Source: an uncultured Oscillospiraceae bacterium (GTDB lineage: Bacteria > Bacillota > Clostridia > Oscillospirales > Acutalibacteraceae). Taken from it: a DNA stretch of 46,101 bases. The first letter of the stretch is position 1; the number at the start of each line of letters is the position of its first letter. This document shows, one piece after another, positions 41,093-46,101 of this stretch. Under the pieces are notes generated by a model that did no database searches, was not told the DNA's origin, and was given only the letters and a program-made list of their open reading frames with translations. The DNA lies in contig CASFLA010000055.1 of assembly GCA_949295415.1 (NCBI GenBank), forward strand, positions 1 to 46,101, in the 5' to 3' direction. The position numbers were made by a program, and so were the translations under genes.

Positions 41093-43351
41093 ATGCAGAA
41101 AATATGGATTGACGCTATAGAATTTGAGTTTTTCGGCGGTTGGGTAATTGATTCTCAGTTCGTTCGCGAGATGGGTCAGTCATATCTTATTGCAAACGAT
41201 ATTCCCGGCGAGCCTGTTTGCGATGCAGTAACCAAATTTTCGGTTGATGAGGACGGATACTACAGAGTTTTTATCAGAACTAAAAACTGGAAAATACCTT
41301 ATAATCCCGGTCAGCTAAAGCTTGTTGTTGATGGAATTGACTTGCCTGCAACAATAGGCTTGATGCCGAGCCAGAAATGGTATTGGGAAATAGCGGGCGA
41401 TATTGAACTTAAAAAGGGCGAGCATACTTTGGCTGCCAAGGATTTAACCGGTTGGCTATCGCGCTTTGCTGCCGTTGTAATCACTAACGATTTTGATTTC
41501 ACTCCTTCTAACGAAACATCTCGCCTTTTAAAACAAAGAGCAGAAATTAAAAATATTGATACTAAGGTTAAAGAAGCGGGCGAGTGGGACCTTATTGTTG
41601 TCGGTGCAGGCCCCGGCGGTGTTCCGACTGCACTTTCTGCCGCAAGAGCAGGGCTTAAGGTTGCGCTTATCTCGGGCAGAGAATTTGTTGGCGGAAACGC
41701 AAGTGATGAGGGAACTGTTGGCCTTGATGGTGCAGGCGCTAAAAACTTCGGTATGCACGAAACAGGCATTTCTAATGAAATCAAGTGCACAAAAGAACAT
41801 TTTGGCCTTACCTGGCAGGGCGCTATGGAAAAGCTTGTGGCTGAAGAAAAGAATATCACCCTTTTCAGAAATGAGCTTTGCATTGATGCCGAAACCGAAA
41901 ACGGTTTGATTAAATCAATCGAGTGCGTTAACAATATAACCCTTGAAAAGCATAAGTTTACTGCGCCGCTTTTTGCCGATTGCACCGGTGACGGTTGGCT
42001 TGGCTACTATGCAGGTGCGGCTTACAGAATAGGCCGCGAGGCAAAGCATGAGATGAATGAGGAGTTAGCACCTCTTTCTCCCGATACATATACAATGAGC
42101 GGTTGCCTTTGTGCGACTGTCGGCAAAGAGGGGATGAGAGCCTTCTTTGCAGAGGATACCGGTTCGCCTTACGAGTTTAAATTACCCGAATGGGCAACCA
42201 AGCTGCCTGAGGGAAAGGAACTTTACAGAACCGCTAAAAGAATTTATACGGCTGAATGGTGGATGGAAAACTCAAACGACTACGATGACCTTTTTGAAAC
42301 CGAGTTTTCAAGAGACCAGTTGGTCTGCTTGGCGGTTGGCTATTTCGATTGGCTTAAAAATTCGAGCGATTTAAAAGAGGAAGCGGCAAATTATAAATTA
42401 AAGCATCTCTGCCTCCATAACTCAAAGCGCGAAAACCGCAGACTTATGGGAGATTATGTTATGAATCAGAACGATTTTGTCCCCGATAAAGTTTTCCCTG
42501 ATACAATTTCTTATTGCGGTTGGTCCTTAGATATTCATCATATAAAAGGTATGTTTTCGGGTAAGGAGGGACCGTTTTTCTCGGATAAGCATATCGGAAT
42601 TGTTTCGATACCCTACAGATGCCTTTATTCCAGAAATATAAATAACTTGTTTATGGCATCGCGTTGCTCATCATTCTCACATATTGCCCTTGGTTCAACC
42701 AGAGTTGAAAGCACTCTTGCAACCTTGGGTCAGGCGGCAGGAACTGCGGCAGCCTTCTGCAAGAAATATAATTGCTTGCCGAGAGATATTTATACCGGAC
42801 ATATTGTAGAGCTTCAGCAGCAGCTTATTAAGGATGACCAGACTATTTTTGGCGTTCCTAACCTTGATGAAAATGATAAGGCAAGAACTGCAACTGTTTC
42901 AGTAAGCCATAGTTCTGCGGTTGAAACTGTTCAAAGAGCTACTGAAACCGAGGAGCTTACAATCGATTATAATAATGTTATAAACGGAATTATAAGAGAT
43001 TTGCCTGAGCAATCTAATGCATGGTATTCCGATAACGGTAATCCTCAAAGTATCACCTTAACCTTAAAAGAACCCGGCAAAATTCATTTGGTTCAGGTTA
43101 CTACTGCAACCGATTTAGCTCATCCGCGGTATTCATTCCAGGCGGTTCCTGAGTTTAACCTGACTGCAGAAGATGTAACAGTCAGTGCGCTTGTAAACGG
43201 CGAATGGCAAAAGGTTGGTGAATATAAGGGCAATTATTTGAGACAAATGAGAATAACTTTCCCCGAAATTGTTGCAACTGCAGTTAAGGTAACGGTTGAA
43301 AAAACAAAAAATTGCAACATTGCCAAGATATTTGAAATAAGAGTTTATTAA
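41093..43351 (+). CDS. Large FAD-dependent oxidoreductase
   Basis: A 752-aa protein of three parts: a beta-rich N-terminal domain (about residues 1-155), an FAD-dependent oxidoreductase domain with the dinucleotide loop DLIVVGAGPGGVPTALSAA near residues 165-183 and GGNASDEGTVGL after it, and a C-terminal domain (about 640-752) resembling a discoidin/F5-8C-type carbohydrate-binding fold. No signal peptide is evident, so it should be cytoplasmic. GAGGTGAT precedes the ATG. The divergent PocR-AraC gene suggests induction by a metabolite. Proteins of this FAD family occur beside sugar-degradation genes, but no glycosidase is here; the substrate is unknown. Confidence 0.8.
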   Translation: MQKIWIDAIEFEFFGGWVIDSQFVREMGQSYLIANDIPGEPVCDAVTKFSVDEDGYYRVFIRTKNWKIPYNPGQLKLVVDGIDLPATIGLMPSQKWYWEIAGDIELKKGEHTLAAKDLTGWLSRFAAVVITNDFDFTPSNETSRLLKQRAEIKNIDTKVKEAGEWDLIVVGAGPGGVPTALSAARAGLKVALISGREFVGGNASDEGTVGLDGAGAKNFGMHETGISNEIKCTKEHFGLTWQGAMEKLVAEEKNITLFRNELCIDAETENGLIKSIECVNNITLEKHKFTAPLFADCTGDGWLGYYAGAAYRIGREAKHEMNEELAPLSPDTYTMSGCLCATVGKEGMRAFFAEDTGSPYEFKLPEWATKLPEGKELYRTAKRIYTAEWWMENSNDYDDLFETEFSRDQLVCLAVGYFDWLKNSSDLKEEAANYKLKHLCLHNSKRENRRLMGDYVMNQNDFVPDKVFPDTISYCGWSLDIHHIKGMFSGKEGPFFSDKHIGIVSIPYRCLYSRNINNLFMASRCSSFSHIALGSTRVESTLATLGQAAGTAAAFCKKYNCLPRDIYTGHIVELQQQLIKDDQTIFGVPNLDENDKARTATVSVSHSSAVETVQRATETEELTIDYNNVINGIIRDLPEQSNAWYSDNGNPQSITLTLKEPGKIHLVQVTTATDLAHPRYSFQAVPEFNLTAEDVTVSALVNGEWQKVGEYKGNYLRQMRITFPEIVATAVKVTVEKTKNCNIAKIFEIRVY

Positions 43352-43356
43352 AAAAC

Positions 43357-43392
43357 AAAATCAACCCACTGCAATCAGTGGGTTGATTTTTT
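43357..43392. terminator. Perfect 15-bp terminator shared by the oxidoreductase and the old tRNA
   Basis: 43357-43371 pairs without mismatch with 43376-43390 (AAAATCAACCCACTG on the left), followed by TTTT on plus and by A-rich/T-rich sequence on minus. It abuts the displaced tRNA 3' copy at 43392, so before the island arrived it probably terminated tRNA-Arg from the other side. Confidence 0.85.
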
Positions 43393-43436
43393 GGCGTTCC
43401 CGAGGGGATTCGAACCTCCGACCTACCGCTTAGGAG
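43392..43436 (-). pseudogene. Displaced 3' part of tRNA-Arg(CCU), attachment-site duplicate
   Basis: 45 nt matching the 3' end of the tRNA at 45961-46037 from the anticodon loop (CTCCTAA) to the CCA end. The 19 nt nearest the anticodon and the 14 nt at the 3' end are identical; differences lie only in the T arm, which still forms a correct stem-loop here (GGAGG/CCCCT with TTCGAAT). The 5' half of the tRNA is missing, and similarity stops at 43437. Confidence 0.9.
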
Positions 43437-43700
43437 TGACCTCGAAACTCGGTTGTAGAGTCACTTCCTGTACCCGATAATCCCGTATTTTCAAGGCTTT
43501 TTCGCACTTTGAGTGTTAAGCTGTGTTACGGAATTACTGCTAATTTTACCCCGTTTTTAGCGGTCTGATTAGATAGGAATTAGCAAGGGGTTCGGATTTA
43601 GGGAAACGGTTATATTCCCACAAGATACCTTTATTTAATCGCTTTTCACTCGGTCTGTTACCGAGTTTTATTTAATTAACTCGCTTCGCTAAATTGGAAT
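43437..43700. other. Gene-free left end of the island
   Basis: 264 nt with no plausible ORF. It holds a 7-bp hairpin with T-tract on the plus strand (43648-43654/43660-43666 then TTTATTT). Arm-type integrase binding sites would be expected in such a place, but none can be identified by eye. Confidence 0.5.
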
Positions 43701-43702
43701 TT
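43687..43702. repeat. 16-bp direct repeat, copy 1
   Basis: CGCTAAATTGGAATTT, covering the stop-codon region of the XRE/zinc-ribbon gene. An exact copy lies at 44413-44428, just past the stop of the next minus-strand frame. Confidence 0.75.
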
Positions 43703-44309
43703 ACTTCTTCAATACTTTCTTGCACCAAGTACGCTTGTTGCATTTCGGACACTTTAAATACCGTGTCGTTCCCCTATGCATCGCATTAAGTGCCTGCTTA
43801 TAGGTAGGTACGATCTCGTAGCCGCAATTTTTGCACTTATAAGCCCCCACGTTGACTTCAAGCTTTAACGCATAGAAACACGGTATAAGGAACACCACGC
43901 ACAGTGAAAGTATTGCAACGAGCATCCATGGCCCCTCAGGCATAAAAAAGGCGATGATCGCGAGACCTCCGATCAATCCAAGGATACTCACTGTCATGAT
44001 TATCCACATTGCATTCCAAATAGTTTTGTTTTTCTTCTCTAATTCTTTCGCCATATCAAGCAAAAGTTGTTCGTTTTTCTGATTATTGTTTTCCATATTG
44101 ATTTTCTCCCCACTTAATAATTCGTTTACACTGATGCAAAGAATATCACAGAGTTCAAGCATTATCGAAGTATCGGGCATTGCCAAGCCGCGTTCCCACT
44201 TGGATATTGCTTTATCGGTGATGCCCAGTTTTTCTGCCAACTGCATTTGCGTTAAGTTTGCCTTATTTCTGCACTCGGCAATAAATCTTCCGATTTTAAT
44301 TTGGTTCAT
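43701..44309 (-). CDS. XRE regulator with membrane helices and zinc ribbon
   Basis: A 202-aa protein: HTH_3 domain at residues 5-60 (IGRFIAECRNKANLTQMQLA, then GITDKAISKWERG), a linker with a short coiled coil, two transmembrane helices (about residues 100-122 and 127-148), and a C-terminal zinc ribbon with CKNCGY and CPKCNKRTWC. This architecture is common in Clostridia as a membrane-tethered regulator of unknown signal. The frame runs back to 44360, but AAAGGAGG lies 6 nt before the ATG at 44309. It is the last gene of the island's leftward cluster and is framed by the 16-bp repeats. Confidence 0.87.
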   Translation of the reverse strand: MNQIKIGRFIAECRNKANLTQMQLAEKLGITDKAISKWERGLAMPDTSIMLELCDILCISVNELLSGEKINMENNNQKNEQLLLDMAKELEKKNKTIWNAMWIIMTVSILGLIGGLAIIAFFMPEGPWMLVAILSLCVVFLIPCFYALKLEVNVGAYKCKNCGYEIVPTYKQALNAMHRGTTRYLKCPKCNKRTWCKKVLKK

Positions 44310-44412
44310 AGACTGCCTCCTTTCGCATTCAGTATAGATAATTATGAGGAGAAAACACACCCACCATTGGTTTAGTGAGGAGAAGTAAACCGTTGGTAGA
44401 GTGAAAATTGAC

Positions 44413-44428
44413 CGCTAAATTGGAATTT
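44413..44428. repeat. 16-bp direct repeat, copy 2
   Basis: Exact copy of CGCTAAATTGGAATTT (first at 43687-43702). The 726-nt unit between them contains the complete XRE/zinc-ribbon gene. Confidence 0.75.
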
Positions 44429-44430
44429 GT

Positions 44431-44784
44431 TTATCGGTTTTCAGAAATCCATTTCTTTGACCAAGCAAACAATGTTTGGGACATCAAATTGAAATCTACC
44501 GTTCCGCCATTTTTCAAATTCAAAAAGGTTTCGACAATGCCCCGTTCATCGGAAGATATAACTTGGAGCAATTCTTTTTGATGGCTGATATAGTTTCCGG
44601 TTTGCTTGAAAGCAATTGCCTGTACAACGAAAGAGGCAGATTTATACAGTTCCCGCAAAATATCTTCGCTCTTTTCGTGTAGCATATTGTGAACGCAGCC
44701 ATGATAGATGTTGCTGCCGTGGCGGTAATTCCCATTGGTAATGCAAGCATCATAAGCATTATTGCTACAATTATGGATACTGTT
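44431..44784 (-). pseudogene. C-terminal fragment of a truncated gene
   Basis: A frame of about 117 codons is open from just after a stop at 44785-44787 to the stop at 44431. Its protein-like character (GNYRHGSNIYHGC, then helical ILRELYKSASFVVQAIAFKQ) begins before the first Met at 44685, which has no ribosome-binding site. It therefore looks like the tail of a longer protein whose N-terminal part is missing. I have a weak recollection of such tails in nucleotidyltransferase-type proteins but cannot support it. A second frame, 44520-44798, overlaps it: it starts on the stop codon of the DUF2971 gene and reads a signal-peptide-like MKQIKTVSIIVAIMLMMLAL, and could be the real translated product instead. 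Confidence 0.5.
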
Positions 44785-44794
44785 TTAATTTGTT

Positions 44795-45646
44795 TCATGA
44801 TTTATTCCTTCCTTCGTGATTACAGTTGTCGCAGGGGATGGATGCAATTCTATCAAAAAATAGACTTGCGCCGTTAGGGATAGCTTTCTTAAGTTCATTT
44901 TCAATAGCTTTTTGCAAATCACCATTAAATCGAGGGCCTTTTATTATTGTAATAGCATCAATTACTTCTTCTGTTAATTTTATTGCCACAGCCTCACATT
45001 CGATATTACGATCTATGTCAATTCGCAATCTAACTTCTTTCTCATAATCCCATGCATCGTTTTTTATGTATCCGGCAAGTGTTGGAACACCAGTAGCAAC
45101 CTTTAACGCATCGTTCTTCGCTCCGCCTACATGAATATGTTCCGTAGTCGATTCGTTGTGTGATTCAAAATCGGAGTATGCTACTGCAGCATATTTGATT
45201 TTGGCATTTTCTCCAACGGTGAATGCAACGTTTTCGTACACTTCAAATGTTTCGGGATTAGCTTTATAAATTGTTTTGGTGTTTTTTATCCAATTTTTAA
45301 ACGCTTTGGCATCAATAGATACTTTGACTCCGGTAGTCCATGGCTGTGCATATAAGCTCCACATACCAATATTTTCTTTTTGTTCCGACATGAAGCTTAT
45401 GAAAAATATATTTTTCCAATCACTTTCATCCCAATTTTGATATTCAAAACTGTCATTCATGCCTTTGGGAGAACGCACGATCCAATAACCACTTTTAATA
45501 ATACTTAAAATGGATGCTAATCGTGTGTAGTGATAGACTTGCTTTGATGAATCTACTCTATCGTTTGAAGAAAGATAGGATATGAGTTCTTGTGGTGTGG
45601 AAACTTTGCTTAAATTGGTCGATTCTTTGTTTTCAGTGTTAATCAT
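44795..45646 (-). CDS. DUF2971 domain protein
   Basis: A 283-aa soluble protein with the DUF2971 pattern: VYHYTRLASILSIIKSGYW near residues 36-54, SPKGMNDSFEYQNWD just after, IFFISFMSEQKENIGMWSLYA near 77-97, GVKVSIDAKAF, and WDYEKEVRLRI towards the C-terminus. The biochemical role of this domain is not established as far as I know. The frame is open from 45928, but GGAGG sits 4 nt before the ATG at 45646; an ATG at 45766 in the same frame could instead start a leader peptide or an N-terminal extension. It is the main cargo gene of the island and has its own promoter and structured leader. Confidence 0.78.
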   Translation of the reverse strand: MINTENKESTNLSKVSTPQELISYLSSNDRVDSSKQVYHYTRLASILSIIKSGYWIVRSPKGMNDSFEYQNWDESDWKNIFFISFMSEQKENIGMWSLYAQPWTTGVKVSIDAKAFKNWIKNTKTIYKANPETFEVYENVAFTVGENAKIKYAAVAYSDFESHNESTTEHIHVGGAKNDALKVATGVPTLAGYIKNDAWDYEKEVRLRIDIDRNIECEAVAIKLTEEVIDAITIIKGPRFNGDLQKAIENELKKAIPNGASLFFDRIASIPCDNCNHEGRNKS

Positions 45647-45821
45647 AGTGCCTCCAAAATCAAAAAGTGCGCCGACCGGAGCAGACGCACAAAAAACGCA
45701 CCTCCAATTGTTGCTAAACAAATCTTTGCTACTTTCATAAGAGAACGCAGAAAAGTGAGTATGCATTTTTACCACAAGTAAAAATGCGCACTCTTCATGA
45801 AAGTTATGCGATTCGTGTAGC
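45647..45821 (-). promoter_or_regulatory. Structured, attenuator-like leader of the DUF2971 gene
   Basis: About 175 nt of transcribed leader. Outer arms 45731-45743 and 45791-45804 (ACTTTCATAAGAG / CTCTTCATGAAAGT) and inner arms 45762-45771 and 45779-45788 form one long stem-loop. Nearer the gene, a 7-bp stem (45665-45690 region, GTGCGTC/GGCGCAC on the minus strand) is followed by TTTTTGATTTT, an intrinsic-terminator shape, 12 nt before the GGAGG of the gene. An in-frame ATG at 45766 opens a short peptide of about 40 codons running into the gene. This layout resembles attenuators before ribosome-protection or ABC-F resistance genes. Confidence 0.6.
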
Positions 45822-45827
45822 GAATAC

Positions 45828-45856
45828 AGTATATCACATTTAGGGTTAAATGTCAA
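45828..45856 (-). promoter_or_regulatory. Promoter of the DUF2971 gene
   Basis: On the minus strand TTGACA (45851-45856), 17-nt spacer, TATACT (45828-45833), placing the transcript start near 45821, about 175 nt before the start codon. Confidence 0.83.
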
Positions 45857-45912
45857 TAAATTCCCTAAAACATAGGACACAGGGAACTTTTCAACATTCA
45901 TTTTCATTGTAG

Positions 45913-45950
45913 CTTCTTTGAAAGACAAAAGGCGGTCAGTTTGACCGCCT
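45913..45950 (-). terminator. Terminator after tRNA-Arg
   Basis: AGGCGGTCA (45930-45938) and TGACCGCCT (45942-45950) form a perfect 9-bp stem with a 3-nt loop. On the minus strand it is followed by TTTTGTCTTT, 10 nt after the tRNA end. Confidence 0.85.
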
Positions 45951-45960
45951 GAACTGTTTC

Positions 45961-46037
45961 TGGCGTTCCCGAGGTGACTTGAACACCCGACCTACCGCTT
46001 AGGAGGCGGTCGCTCTATCCAACTGAGCTACGGAAAC
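45961..46037 (-). tRNA. tRNA-Arg (anticodon CCU)
   Basis: 77 nt with CCA encoded. Acceptor GTTTCCG pairs with CGGGAAC (one G-U); D arm GCTC/GAGC; anticodon stem ACCGC/GCGGT with loop CTCCTAA, giving CCU, which reads AGG; 5-nt variable loop AGGTC; T arm GGGTG/CACCT with loop TTCAAGT; discriminator G. Its 3' half from the anticodon loop is supplied by the island; the original 3' half is left at 43392-43436. Confidence 0.95.
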
Positions 46038-46063
46038 ATACACCGTTTCGAGGAAGGCAAGAA

Positions 46064-46092
46064 CTTATATCCCACGATATTCAAAATAACAA
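46064..46092 (-). promoter_or_regulatory. Putative promoter of tRNA-Arg
   Basis: On the minus strand TTGTTA (46087-46092), 17-nt spacer, TATAAG (46064-46069), about 27 nt before the tRNA 5' end. Spacing is right; the hexamers are imperfect. Confidence 0.4.
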
Positions 46093-46101
46093 AGATTTAT
46101 C

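Larger units (their letters stand above)
43392..46005. mobile_element. Small tRNA-Arg-bounded genomic island without an integrase
   Basis: The 45-nt tRNA 3' segment is directly repeated at 43392-43436 and 45961-46005, the usual result of site-specific integration into a tRNA gene, with crossover in the anticodon loop/stem. About 2.5 kb lies between: an XRE/zinc-ribbon regulator, a truncated gene and a DUF2971 gene with a structured leader. All are on the minus strand, with less A-ending codon use than the core genes. No integrase, excisionase or mobilisation gene is seen, so it is either a deletion remnant or a satellite mobilised in trans. Confidence 0.78.

Noticed and set aside
43437-43660. 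Remnant of an integrase gene next to the displaced tRNA end
   Set aside because: No frame gives a recognisable integrase box (R..HxxR..Y); stops are frequent in all frames.
44795-45646. DUF2971 protein as a DarT-like ADP-ribosyltransferase toxin
   Set aside because: The HYTRLASILSIIKSG stretch is reminiscent, but the remaining DarT catalytic residues cannot be placed and no macrodomain antitoxin gene is adjacent.
44795-45928. Full 377-aa frame as the DUF2971 coding region
   Set aside because: Its first codons precede the promoter at 45828-45856, and the best ribosome-binding site serves the ATG at 45646.

Overview
The window is about 46 kb of a low-GC Gram-positive genome, most likely a gut-type member of the Clostridia (Oscillospirales-like). 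The pointers are: strong Shine-Dalgarno sequences complementary to AAAGGAGGTGATCC; canonical TTGACA/TATAAT promoters with 17-nt spacing; a Bacillus/Clostridia-type LexA box; a ThyX-type thymidylate synthase; a YmfF/YmfH pair; two BspA-like leucine-rich-repeat lipoproteins; and intergenic repeats of a kind I recall from gut Clostridia. No 16S rRNA is present, so the taxonomy is inferred.

Layout. 1-543 is gene-poor: a chain of perfect hairpins, a truncated four-helix-bundle-like gene start, and an array of small hairpins separated by a 9-nt linker. Next come prs (minus strand), then a rightward run thyX, tmk, DJ-1/PfpI gene, formyl-THF cyclo-ligase, mltG and a U32 tRNA-hydroxylation gene. This run ends at a terminator that overlaps the translation start of a class B penicillin-binding protein. 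An esterase, alaS, a HIT gene and a phosphoribosyltransferase follow. A second hairpin cassette, flanked by 12-bp direct repeats, sits in the promoter of an LRR lipoprotein. Then come nth, an SbcD/SbcC-like (YhaO/YhaN-like) nuclease-ATPase pair, and dinB with a LexA box between its -35 and -10 elements.

20058-33488 is leftward: lgt, folD, a membrane protein gene and an ABC exporter form one run; ymfF and ymfH form another; pth, mfd and a PrsA-like lipoprotein gene form a third. A divergent promoter pair near 33.56 kb starts a second LRR lipoprotein gene, followed rightward by mnmE, mnmG and an SDR gene. 39.2-41 kb is accessory: a MITE-like repeat, a divergent XRE/SLOG pair with an operator-like inverted repeat, and a PocR-AraC regulator divergent from a large FAD oxidoreductase.

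43392-46005 is a small integrase-less island. It is bounded by a full tRNA-Arg(CCU) gene on the right and a displaced 45-nt 3' copy of that tRNA on the left. It carries an XRE/zinc-ribbon membrane regulator, a truncated gene and a DUF2971 gene behind a structured, attenuator-like leader.

Themes. ThyX consumes methylene-THF to make dTMP, Tmk phosphorylates it, and the cyclo-ligase and FolD feed the folate pool. Prs and the Apt-like enzyme belong to PRPP metabolism. MnmE/MnmG and the U32 protein modify wobble uridines. Nth, SbcCD-like, DinB and Mfd cover DNA repair. Lgt services the lipoproteins encoded nearby. The most unusual material is the two hairpin arrays, the remnant gene beside the first, and the tRNA-bounded island with its leader-controlled DUF2971 gene.
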